Positions 44,325 through 51,666 of a DNA stretch of 64,000 nt are shown here, in pieces. The notes beneath the pieces were generated by a model. The model ran no database searches. It worked only from the letters and a program-made list of their open reading frames with translations, and had not been told where the DNA came from. The translations under genes were made by a program, and so were the position numbers. Within the stretch, counting starts at the first letter, position 1. Each line of letters starts with the position of its first letter. Source of the DNA: Sphingobacterium tabacisoli (GTDB lineage Bacteria; Bacteroidota; Bacteroidia; Sphingobacteriales; Sphingobacteriaceae); the NCBI RefSeq assembly GCF_017908035.1, contig NZ_JAEQMU010000001.1, positions 744,001 to 808,000 on the forward strand, in the 5' to 3' direction.

Positions 44325-45434
44325 ATGTTGCTTCTTGTTTTTTTGTTTTTTATCTTGGAGGTTATATCAATTTTTTACCAAGTAGCGGACCAGAGTTATT
44401 TCCCTAAAACACTGACTATGATGGATGCCCTTGTTTTTGCTTTAAAATATGTCGTACGCATATTTATTATAGCCTATCTCCTTACGACTAATTGGAGATT
44501 CCTGCATATCAAGGATTATTTAAATGCACCTAAATTTTGGCCTTTATACTGGGCGACCTGTGTGGCTGTGTTGATCTATATGGGTATCATCGAAATGTTG
44601 TACTGTGTATTGGTATTGAATCATAGTCGAAGAACAGGGGGGACACCGCGACTCAAAAGAAAAATTGTCTTTTTTGTGATGGGTATCACTATAGTGACAG
44701 CTATCAATCTGACATTCTTACATTTTATTTTTTCAACAGCACGACATAGCTTTATTTCAGCTGGATATTGGGAGAGTGGATTCGTTTTTTTTCTTCTTTT
44801 GTTTATTGCTTATGAAGTATGGATCTGGTATAGACCAAGGACTACATTGGGGTTTTGGGTGATGGAGCGCTGGGTGGCTAAGGTAGTTCAGGGGATAGAA
44901 CAGAAAGCATCGCCTTCGTCTGTGATATGTACCGAGGAGGTAGCCTTGGTGGATACCGATATAGCGCTGTCGGATGAGATACAAACGGAAATATTCACCA
45001 AGAAAGGGTTTGCGCAGATTTTCATTGGGGAGGTTTCTATCCTACTTATGGATATTTTATTGATTATTTCACAACGGGATGGAGTATCTATTTATGTCCG
45101 ATCGGGGCGGTGCTTCTTTATAGAGGCAAAATTGGCCCAACTCTTTAATGAAGGACAGCTGGCGTGGTTTACGGAATATCGAAAAGGAGCTAGGGTGGGC
45201 TTGGCGCACTTGGTCTCAGCAGTTGACGAGGATGGATTACTCGGTTTGGATAAGCACAGTCTAAAGGTATTTAGAGAAGTGTGGGAGAAATCGGCGCTCG
45301 AACTGGATAGCCTCCTGACTGTAAGTCCAGTGTATATCGATAGAATAGAACAGCAGATTGAAAATAAAGAGCAGTTGGGTAAGGCGGTATTGAGCCAAAG
45401 TATCCAGCTAAAATCCGTAATTGAAAACTATTAA
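44325..45434 (+). CDS. multi-pass membrane protein with LytTR-like C-terminal region
   Basis: A 369-residue protein with about five transmembrane spans in the first 170 residues and a cytoplasmic C-terminus. The segment Ile-Phe-Ile-Gly-Glu-Val-Ser-Ile-Leu-Leu-Met-Asp and Gln-Arg-Asp-Gly-Val-Ser-Ile-Tyr-Val-Arg-Ser-Gly-Arg-Cys-Phe near 230-275 resembles the beginning of a LytTR DNA-binding domain, which in Bacteroidota is sometimes fused to membrane segments. The match is weak, and the region is followed by helices not typical of LytTR. It might be a membrane-tethered regulator. The start at 44325 fits the hydrophobic N-terminus. Confidence 0.6.
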   Translation: MLLLVFLFFILEVISIFYQVADQSYFPKTLTMMDALVFALKYVVRIFIIAYLLTTNWRFLHIKDYLNAPKFWPLYWATCVAVLIYMGIIEMLYCVLVLNHSRRTGGTPRLKRKIVFFVMGITIVTAINLTFLHFIFSTARHSFISAGYWESGFVFFLLLFIAYEVWIWYRPRTTLGFWVMERWVAKVVQGIEQKASPSSVICTEEVALVDTDIALSDEIQTEIFTKKGFAQIFIGEVSILLMDILLIISQRDGVSIYVRSGRCFFIEAKLAQLFNEGQLAWFTEYRKGARVGLAHLVSAVDEDGLLGLDKHSLKVFREVWEKSALELDSLLTVSPVYIDRIEQQIENKEQLGKAVLSQSIQLKSVIENY

Positions 45435-45491
45435 TTCCTGTGTCTAGAGCGATGGGCTCCGCATGCTGCAGATGCGAAACAAATCATCGAC

Positions 45492-45899
45492 ATGGAAACA
45501 AAAAATGAAAAACAGCAGACCGCCCACCATTGCCAGTGTACCTGTACACCGACTACAGGTGATAGAGGTACTGACGGTGCCAGTACTTGTCTGGCTCTGA
45601 CATTGCAGGGTATGGCAACACCGTTATACAATCGCTTTGACCAGTTACTGGGTACAGCGGTGCGTATGTTGGAATTGTTGGAGGAGAAGATGGATCCACC
45701 TATGGACCTAAATGAGGAGCTAATGGACGCTTTAGATCTTAAACTATTACTTAAGGTAGGAGACACTAAGTTCGCTTCAATGAAAAAGCTGTTTAAAACC
45801 TATGAGGTAAATAAAAAGCCCTATTACCTAAAGCACGAGGTCTTGGATATCATCAGACATTATGAAGTGATTTCAAACACTGAATGCAACACTTTATAA
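45492..45899 (+). CDS. hypothetical 135-aa protein with Cys-rich N-terminus
   Basis: A 135-residue soluble protein. The first 35 residues contain four Cys (His-Cys-Gln-Cys-Thr-Cys and a later Cys) and many Thr and Gly, while the remaining 100 are helical and charged with Lys-Ala-type turns. No known domain is seen. It follows the membrane protein at 44325 by 57 bases on the same strand and is closed by a hairpin terminator at 45907. Metal binding by the Cys cluster is possible but speculative. Confidence 0.6.
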   Translation: METKNEKQQTAHHCQCTCTPTTGDRGTDGASTCLALTLQGMATPLYNRFDQLLGTAVRMLELLEEKMDPPMDLNEELMDALDLKLLLKVGDTKFASMKKLFKTYEVNKKPYYLKHEVLDIIRHYEVISNTECNTL

Positions 45900-45906
45900 C
45901 AAATAA

Positions 45907-45940
45907 GAAGCTGTTTCTGCATCTTTGCGGAAACAGCTTC
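45907..45940 (+). terminator. hairpin terminator after the 135-aa gene
   Basis: A perfect 11-bp inverted repeat (gaagctgtttc and its complement), with two further pairs possible, begins seven bases after the stop codon. No long T-run follows. Confidence 0.6.
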
Positions 45941-45960
45941 CTGTCCATCGCAGAGTAGTG

Positions 45961-46101
45961 CCTGAACTAAGGTTGAACTAGCCTATAACTAGCCTAAGAC
46001 TAAGGTTGAACTAGGAAACAACTAGGCCTCAACTAAGAATGAACTGGCAACTCTTCATAATCATTCATAATCGTTCATTTTCCTTCATAATCATTCGCAG
46101 A
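45961..46101. repeat. two adjacent minisatellite-like arrays
   Basis: The first part (45961-46047) contains repeated variants of actaaggttgaactag and aactagcct. The second (46053-46101) contains repeats of ttcataatcattcataatcg type. Together with the hairpin they fill most of the 320-bp gap 45900-46220, which has no gene. Confidence 0.75.
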
Positions 46102-46220
46102 GCCCTGCAGGCCATTGTTTTACGGAATATCCTGTAAATATTTGTGTCGTTGTGCTCCACGGAAGGCGCCCCGTATAGCTTGACAACGAACAGAATTTTT
46201 AACGTCAAATAAACAAAAAA

Positions 46221-46805
46221 ATGGCAAAATCAAAAGACAACGTCGTGATGCAGGGCGCATCAGGAAGAATCGGAAGAAACCTCGTGTTTCGGCAAAGAGG
46301 CGATCAGACAATTATCGCGAAAACGCCGCGTATACCAGCGGATCGTGTAATGACAGCAAAGCAGGTTGCTGTACAGCATAAGTTTTATGATGCTACCCAG
46401 TACGCCAAGAGTGTCATGCTGGACGACGACCTGAAAGCGGAGTACAAGAGTAAAGCCAACGTAAATCAGTCCGCTTACAATTTAGCATTCAGAGATTATT
46501 TTAAAGACCCAGAGCTCCGTCGTGTAGATGATAGAGCGTACGAAGGGGAGGTGGGCAATAAAATCAGTTTTCTGGTCAGGGACGTGATGGTATTACAGTC
46601 ACTATCGGTAGAGATACTGGATGATCAGGATGCCGTCATTGAATCGGGGGCGGCCGTGCTCAAAGATAATTCGGATAGCGAATGGCTCTATACCGCTACA
46701 GTGCAGAACCCAGACTATATGAACTGCAAGTATCGCGTCACTATGGTCGACCGACCGAATAAGGTGGTCACGGTAACCAGAGACTTTGGTGAATCGCAGG
46801 GCTAA
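46221..46805 (+). CDS. conserved phage-like hypothetical protein
   Basis: A 194-residue protein beginning with a basic, Gly-rich segment (Gln-Gly-Ala-Ser-Gly-Arg-Ile-Gly-Arg-Asn-Leu-Val-Phe-Arg-Gln-Arg). This resembles N-termini of small conserved Bacteroidota proteins found with phage or mobile genes. The C-terminal 80 residues look like an Ig- or fibronectin-like beta domain. No signal peptide is seen. It is followed by a UUCG-loop terminator and then by holin-like, CHAP and spanin-like genes, so it may belong to a prophage-derived set. The function is unknown. Confidence 0.65.
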   Translation: MAKSKDNVVMQGASGRIGRNLVFRQRGDQTIIAKTPRIPADRVMTAKQVAVQHKFYDATQYAKSVMLDDDLKAEYKSKANVNQSAYNLAFRDYFKDPELRRVDDRAYEGEVGNKISFLVRDVMVLQSLSVEILDDQDAVIESGAAVLKDNSDSEWLYTATVQNPDYMNCKYRVTMVDRPNKVVTVTRDFGESQG

Positions 46806-46833
46806 CGCTCTGTAAGCAATAGAAGTCAGCAGA

Positions 46834-46857
46834 GGATAGGGCCTTCGGGTCCTATCT
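46834..46857 (+). terminator. stem-loop with UUCG tetraloop
   Basis: A 10-bp stem, including one G-T pair and one closing G-T, with a ttcg loop lies 29 bases after the stop of the 194-residue gene. The stable tetraloop suggests a terminator or mRNA-stabilising hairpin. Confidence 0.6.
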
Positions 46858-46946
46858 AATATCTAACTACTAATATCCGCGGGCAGGTTCCGGACTTCAT
46901 TTCACCCAGTCTAACTACTAATATCTTACTACTAAATACTAAAAAA

Positions 46947-47348
46947 ATGACATCACTATCAAATAATATCCCTACGTCTTCACAAGGTCGGTCGGATAGA
47001 ATAACACAGTTTATGGAAAACGTAAAACACTATTTATTAATAAATTTAATACTTATAACCTTACTTTTCACTTTAACAGGAAAGTTCCTGCAATTCCTCG
47101 ATCCAGTAGCAGGCATTCTCGATATCGGCATCCTTACAGTAGCCCTATTCGGCCTATTGGTAGGTATCGCGGCAGTACTCTGTAGCCTATGGTTACAAGA
47201 ACTGCTCTGGCAACCCTTTAAAGCATTTCGGAAAAACATTCAATCTCATTTTAATCGATTATCATCATGGCAACAATGCATTCTATATTTCTCAGTTTTC
47301 TTCTTCATGCTCTATGCAGTGGTAAAAGTGATGGGGATAGTGTTGTAG
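46947..47348 (+). CDS. three-pass membrane protein, holin-like
   Basis: A 133-residue protein with three hydrophobic spans (about 29-50, 56-84 and 108-130), a hydrophilic N-terminus and a basic loop Lys-Ala-Phe-Arg-Lys-Asn between spans two and three. Size and topology fit class I holins, although no holin family signature is recognisable. The context supports this: a CHAP-domain hydrolase starts within or just after its 3' end, and a spanin-like lipoprotein follows. The repeated motif ctaactactaatat lies twice in its leader. If not a holin, it is simply a small membrane protein. Confidence 0.55.
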   Translation: MTSLSNNIPTSSQGRSDRITQFMENVKHYLLINLILITLLFTLTGKFLQFLDPVAGILDIGILTVALFGLLVGIAAVLCSLWLQELLWQPFKAFRKNIQSHFNRLSSWQQCILYFSVFFFMLYAVVKVMGIVL

Positions 47349-48478
47349 CTAGTGCTACTCGTACTACTGTACAATCACTCAATTTATCGTCTTTGAAGCA
47401 GTTCCCCATTAGGGATGACCTTTTAGCATATGGAATCAAAGGCCGTAAAGCTACAAATAGCAATTCTGTACATTTTGCAATACATAAGGATTTCCAGTCT
47501 ATGGGAAGGACACTAGGGAAGGAGACCTTGGAAACCGCCTCTGTAGCTTTACGAAGCCGTGATAAACATAGGGTAAACAGTCTTGATCTTTGCGGCACTT
47601 TCTATCAAGGGAAAGTGCCTAGGCATTCCGCCAATAAGGAAAAAAGAAACTTAATAATAACCATTGCTACTCGTACTCCTGTACAATTACTCAATTTATC
47701 GCCTTCAAAATTTTTGACAATTGCAGTGGGATGTGCTAGCTTTCTGTCAAAAGTTTTCAGCGACGAGTTTTTGCGTACTTTTTGCGGAAAAAAGTACGAG
47801 CCCCACCACGGCTTGAGTGGCATAAGAGCTAAGCATTCCGTCAATAACGACAAAAGAAACTTAATAATAGCTATTGCTACTCGTACTCCTGTACAATCAC
47901 TCAATTTATCGCCTTCAAAATTTTTGACAATTGCAGTGGGATGTACTAGCTTTCTGTCAAAAGTTTTCAGCGATGAGTTTTTGCGTACTTTTTGCGGAAA
48001 AAAGTACGAGCCCCGCCACGGCTCGAGTGGCATAAGAGCTAAGCATTCCCCCAATAACGACAAAAGAAACTTAATAATAACCATTGCTTCTGCAGAACTG
48101 GGAATCAAAGAAGCCACTGGCAACAACGATGGCCCTCGTGTCGAGCAGTACCTCCGCTATACCAACCTTGGCCCAGGCTATGACTGGTGTGCGGCTTTCG
48201 TAAGCTGGGTATATGGTCAGGCCGGATTCAGTGCCCCACGTAACCCTTGGAGTCCGGCATTGTTCCCCAAAGCTAGGACGGTTAAGGAAAGCCAGGTTCA
48301 ACCAGCAGATCTATTCGCTATTTATAGCACCACTGCCAGGCGCATCCATCACGTAGGGCTCATCAGGAGTAAGCAAGAGCAATATATCTTGACCATCGAA
48401 GGCAACAGTAACAATCGCGTAGAATCACGGCGAAGGCATGTCAAGACAGTGTACAGCTATGCAGGCTGGATAAAATAG
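47267..48478 (+). CDS. CHAP-domain peptidoglycan hydrolase with repeat-expanded N-terminus
   Basis: The functional part is the last ~135 residues, a CHAP/TIGR02594-type cysteine amidase. It opens with Ala-Ser-Ala-Glu-Leu-Gly-Ile-Lys-Glu-Ala-Thr-Gly, has the catalytic Cys in Tyr-Asp-Trp-Cys-Ala-Ala-Phe-Val-Ser-Trp and the His in Ile-His-His-Val-Gly-Leu-Ile. The preceding ~270 residues are encoded by repeats, including two tandem 210-bp units, each of which ends in a copy of the gene's own 5' coding stretch (Asn-Asp-Lys-Arg-Asn-Leu-Ile-Ile). The native start is therefore obscured. The 47267 ATG overlaps the holin-like gene. No signal peptide is visible, consistent with holin-dependent release. 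Confidence 0.75.
   Translation: MATMHSIFLSFLLHALCSGKSDGDSVVASATRTTVQSLNLSSLKQFPIRDDLLAYGIKGRKATNSNSVHFAIHKDFQSMGRTLGKETLETASVALRSRDKHRVNSLDLCGTFYQGKVPRHSANKEKRNLIITIATRTPVQLLNLSPSKFLTIAVGCASFLSKVFSDEFLRTFCGKKYEPHHGLSGIRAKHSVNNDKRNLIIAIATRTPVQSLNLSPSKFLTIAVGCTSFLSKVFSDEFLRTFCGKKYEPRHGSSGIRAKHSPNNDKRNLIITIASAELGIKEATGNNDGPRVEQYLRYTNLGPGYDWCAAFVSWVYGQAGFSAPRNPWSPALFPKARTVKESQVQPADLFAIYSTTARRIHHVGLIRSKQEQYILTIEGNSNNRVESRRRHVKTVYSYAGWIK
47669..48088. repeat. two tandem 210-bp repeats in the CHAP gene
   Basis: Units 47669-47878 and 47879-48088 are nearly identical, each containing the palindrome gtactttttgcggaaaaaagtac and a second stem around agccc-cacggct. A related partial copy with different inner sequence lies at about 47354-47668, containing the inverted pair cgtaaagctac/gtagctttacg and gcactttc/gaaagtgc. 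Confidence 0.9.
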
Positions 48479-48492
48479 AAAGGAGAGGTATA

Positions 48493-48924
48493 ATGAACTA
48501 TAGATTTATATTATGGATACTATTGACTACCGCCTTGACGGGTTGTAAGCTGAGGCGGGACACGAGTGCTGTAGCTTCATCGCAGAGACAAGCAAAGAGC
48601 CGTGTCGAAGATAGCACATCATGGTTTCAGCTGATAGGCCGGGACAGCACCTCACATTATTGGAGCTTTTCAAGTGATAGTAGCTTCTATTTCCATCCAG
48701 ATGACGGCTTGTGGGGACAGTCAGGCACGTTGCATTATATCGAACAAAAACGTTCCGAGACAAACCATATCAATTATCAAAACACCTATGACAGTATCGG
48801 GATGTCGCAACATAAGGAAGAAAGCGATAAGCGTAGCAGCCAAACGAGATTCCCATTAATGTATGCACTGTGGCTACTGTTAATACCCTTGGTTTTGGTC
48901 GCTTATTTCTATTGGAAAAGATAA
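48493..48924 (+). CDS. lipoprotein with C-terminal membrane span, u-spanin-like
   Basis: A 143-residue protein with an N-terminal lipoprotein signal (lipobox Ala-Leu-Thr-Gly-Cys near residue 18), a Ser-, Gln- and charge-rich extracytoplasmic middle of about 95 residues, and a C-terminal transmembrane span (about 121-140) ending Tyr-Phe-Tyr-Trp-Lys-Arg. This outer-membrane lipid anchor plus inner-membrane anchor layout is that of unimolecular spanins, which finish phage lysis by fusing membranes. It follows the CHAP hydrolase by 14 bases. The sequence itself matches no spanin I know, so the call rests on topology and context. Confidence 0.55.
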   Translation: MNYRFILWILLTTALTGCKLRRDTSAVASSQRQAKSRVEDSTSWFQLIGRDSTSHYWSFSSDSSFYFHPDDGLWGQSGTLHYIEQKRSETNHINYQNTYDSIGMSQHKEESDKRSSQTRFPLMYALWLLLIPLVLVAYFYWKR

Positions 48925-48951
48925 CACCTGAAGCAAATTAGCGCTTCCATT

Positions 48952-48982
48952 AGCCCCCGAGATGATCGGGGGCTGTTTATTT
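48952..48982. terminator. bidirectional hairpin terminator
   Basis: A perfect 9-bp GC-rich stem (agcccccga and complement) with a gatga loop is followed by a T-rich stretch. It lies between the spanin-like gene and the convergent AAA/DUF4143 gene. Confidence 0.85.
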
Positions 48983-50253
48983 TAACCGATTATATCTTTT
49001 AATTTCCAAACTAAGACGTGCTTAATTCCGTTGCGCGAAGGTAAAGCAATATCATCCAAGGACACCACAATTTTTTCATAATGATCATTAATCGCTTCTA
49101 AAGGGGCATACTCGCGTTCGATTGTCTGTTCATCTATAAGGATGTAAGTGCTTTGAACATAGATCAACCGATCGGCCTTCTTTGCTACAAAATCGATCTC
49201 TTTGTTTCTCAGTGTTCCTACATAAATATCATAACCTGCTCGGCGCAATTCTAGATATACCAGATTTTCCAACTTATAACCAAGGCCATAACCAAAGCCA
49301 GGGTATAGGTAATTTTTAAAGCAGAGATCGTTGGCGTAATATTTACTAGCGCCAACGATAGTATCCTTTCCACGGATATCATATCGGTCTACCCGGTGAA
49401 TTAAAAAAGTGTCTTCAATATAGCCAAGATAGGTAGAAAGAGTCTCATAGGTTGTCTTGCGTCCATTACTTTTAAAGTAGTTGACTATATTGTTTATGGA
49501 AACTAAATTCGAAGCATTATTGACCAGATAAACAAAGATATCCTCTAATAGCTTTGGATCTTTTATGGAATGCCGTTGAATAATGTCGCGTAGTAGAACA
49601 GTGTCTTTAATAGCTGATATATAGTTTCTTCTGGACTCTTCATTTGGAAGTTCAAATAACTCAGGCAGCGCACCAGTTTCCATGTAATCAAGATAACTTT
49701 GTTTTACCTGCTCTTTTTTCATCATGCCCGTATACTCACTGAAACTAAAGGGCAAAATCTCAAACTGCACATATCGACCCGAAAGGAATGTTGCTAGTTC
49801 GCCTGAAAGCATTTTAGAGTTTGAACCACTTATAAACAGTTCATAGGTTTCTGTGTAATCTTGCGATAACGAGTTGATCAAATGTTCCCACCCTTCAATA
49901 TTCTGTATTTCATCAATGAATATCCATATCTTTCCCTTCGGTTGCAATTTGCGTTTATACGTTGAAATTAAAGAGCTAAGATCTTTATAGGTTCTTAAGA
50001 AATCAAAATCGGTAAATTCTTTGTTTATGTAAAAAATATTTTCTGGGTGGGTGCCCTGAGTAATTAAATTGTTTGCTATTTGTCTCAATAGATAGCTTTT
50101 ACCAGCACGGCGTTGACCCACCAGTACCTTTACTAATTTGGTGCCGATATAATTTTCAATTTTATCTGTATACTCCTTACGGGGAAAACCCAACTGAGGA
50201 ACATGACTATCCCAGAAATTGTACTTTGCTAATGCTGAGAAATATTCTTCCAT
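48982..50253 (-). CDS. AAA_14/DUF4143 ATP-binding protein
   Basis: A 423-residue protein of the common AAA_14 plus DUF4143 family. It has Walker A Gly-Gln-Arg-Arg-Ala-Gly-Lys-Ser at about 46-53, Walker B Ile-Phe-Ile-Asp-Glu-Ile-Gln near 112, sensor Ile-Ser-Gly-Ser-Asn-Ser-Lys, Gly-Arg-Tyr-Val-Gln-Phe-Glu-Ile-Leu-Pro-Phe-Ser near 167-178, and a C-terminal DUF4143 region with Glu-Asn-Leu-Val-Tyr-Leu-Glu-Leu-Arg-Arg and Lys-Glu-Ile-Asp-Phe-Val-Ala, resembling a PD-(D/E)XK-like fold. The role of these ATPases is not established. It is a standalone gene. Confidence 0.9.
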   Translation of the reverse strand: MEEYFSALAKYNFWDSHVPQLGFPRKEYTDKIENYIGTKLVKVLVGQRRAGKSYLLRQIANNLITQGTHPENIFYINKEFTDFDFLRTYKDLSSLISTYKRKLQPKGKIWIFIDEIQNIEGWEHLINSLSQDYTETYELFISGSNSKMLSGELATFLSGRYVQFEILPFSFSEYTGMMKKEQVKQSYLDYMETGALPELFELPNEESRRNYISAIKDTVLLRDIIQRHSIKDPKLLEDIFVYLVNNASNLVSINNIVNYFKSNGRKTTYETLSTYLGYIEDTFLIHRVDRYDIRGKDTIVGASKYYANDLCFKNYLYPGFGYGLGYKLENLVYLELRRAGYDIYVGTLRNKEIDFVAKKADRLIYVQSTYILIDEQTIEREYAPLEAINDHYEKIVVSLDDIALPSRNGIKHVLVWKLKDIIG

Positions 50254-50577
50254 ACTCTAAAGATTTGATATAAATATACAAACTTTCTGTTGTACTTGAA
50301 AGTTTTGCTCTTTGTGTGTATTTCATAGGACACAGAGTTAGAGGGATAGAAGGAGGTTACAGGGTGTCGGATTTACGAATTATTCTATTAATAACTAAGA
50401 TATTGACTGTTTGATTGTTTTAAAGGTTTAAAGGAACTACATGTATGGTATCGTAAATGGGAAATAGGTTGTAAGGTTACAGGGTTACAAGGTAATGGGG
50501 ATACCTGGCTTTTGGAACGGTCCTCGAGATGATCGGGAGCTGTCTATTTGTTTAGGATATTTCGTTTAATGTCTTCA
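50254..50577. other. intergenic region with a repeat copy
   Basis: It contains the minus-strand promoter region of the AAA/DUF4143 gene, simple tandem-like sequence (aggttacagggttacaagg) and the left copy of the ggtaatggggatacctgg repeat ending in a hairpin. No gene is seen. Confidence 0.55.
50491..50542. repeat. 52-bp repeat with hairpin, left copy
   Basis: This is almost identical to 58154-58206 over ggtaatggggatacctggct and ttttggaacgg, and is followed by a hairpin of the same shape (cctcga/tcggga type, here partly mismatched). The two copies bracket the HipB-like gene and the MBG/PorP locus. Confidence 0.85.
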
Positions 50578-50886
50578 TTATTTCCTCCGTCCTCTTTTGC
50601 GATAAGCTGTATTGTCTTCCTTCAGAACATCATCAATTGATGTAAAGGTGGGCTTATCAGGTTCTAGCGCCACTATAATCTCTTCTAGGCCACCAACGAC
50701 TACAAGTATTTTCAGTAACGATTCGAGTGATATTATTCCTTTCTGTTCAAATTTACGTAATGTAGCCAACGGTACACCCGAGCGCTGTGACAATCCATCT
50801 TGAGTTAGCTCCATTACAAGCCGCCTATCACGTACATGATCTGCTATTTTTCTTTGCGCCTTTGACGTAGATATAAGTGATATCAT
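50578..50886 (-). CDS. orphan HipB-like XRE regulator
   Basis: A 102-residue protein with a Cro/C1-type HTH (about 14-70): Val-Met-Glu-Leu-Thr-Gln-Asp-Gly-Leu-Ser-Gln-Arg-Ser-Gly-Val-Pro-Leu-Ala-Thr-Leu matches HipB-like antitoxins, and the basic C-terminus ends Arg-Gly-Arg-Arg-Lys. HipB normally represses and neutralises a HipA kinase encoded next to it. No HipA or other toxin gene is present on either side within 700 bases. It is therefore an orphan, either a relic of a lost toxin-antitoxin operon or a stand-alone repressor. Confidence 0.8.
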   Translation of the reverse strand: MISLISTSKAQRKIADHVRDRRLVMELTQDGLSQRSGVPLATLRKFEQKGIISLESLLKILVVVGGLEEIIVALEPDKPTFTSIDDVLKEDNTAYRKRGRRK

Positions 50887-51666
50887 GATATTAGTTATTG
50901 CTATTTTTATATCTAATTAACACTATGGTAGTATAAATATAAGTTTTATGTATTGGGTTTTGCAATAGCGTTTATCAAGTTTGATCAGCGTTGGTCAGTG
51001 ACAGGGATAGGAAAGAGGGTGCGAGTTATCTAGTTAACAAGTAGTAATCACTACAGATTACTACTTGCATAGAAGTCTACGCTGTAGTTAACCTTGATAA
51101 TCCAAGTGAATATCCTGTCCTATAACAGGTTGCAAAATAGAGATTGACATATGTCAAGAAATAGGCATAGTCGTAAGAAATAATGATCGTAAAGGCATAG
51201 TTTTGCGCCGTCTAGAAGAAGTAAGCGTATGCTTAAAACTGGGCATAGATTGCAGACCAAACTACTTATGAAATATAATTTGACTATGGAAAATATAAGT
51301 CGCGATGATCGTGATTTGCCTTAAAAGTTAGTTTTTACTATTTCGGGAGCTTGATGGTAGGTGTGGGAAGCACTTCGGCGCTATAGTGGAATATTTGTTA
51401 TTCTGTTGTAATATAGCTACTTATGTATATTCCACTTCATTTGTCCCTAATTTGTCCCCCCCGTTAATACTTTTTTTTTAGGTTTTAAAAGTAATTTTAG
51501 CCACCACAATTATTAAGCAACAGCTGTAATTCTATTCAATAGAAATTATGGACTGCCCCATCCTGGAATAGGAAGGGAAACTGTAAGTGTATATCAAACT
51601 ACGATGGATTTTGCAGGTAATAATGGTTGCTGGGATCTTCCTTTGAAAAATCAGATTTAATGTAAT
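50887..51666. other. 780-bp intergenic region
   Basis: No gene is seen on either strand. Its left end must contain the HipB promoter and its right end the leader of the MBG-repeat gene. A perfect 11-bp stem hairpin lies at 51039-51066, preceded by gagttatctagttaacaagta, a phrase that recurs near 58133-58154. The rest is unremarkable AT-rich sequence. Confidence 0.5.
51039..51066. other. perfect 11-bp stem-loop
   Basis: aagtagtaatc and its exact complement enclose a six-base loop, 150 bases upstream of the HipB-like gene on the opposite strand. It could be an operator or a terminator relic. No T-run follows. Confidence 0.5.

Noticed and set aside
47605..48126. Minus-strand 173-codon frame opposite the CHAP gene
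   Set aside because: It lies entirely within the repeats. The plus frame leads into a genuine CHAP domain, while this one has no domain.
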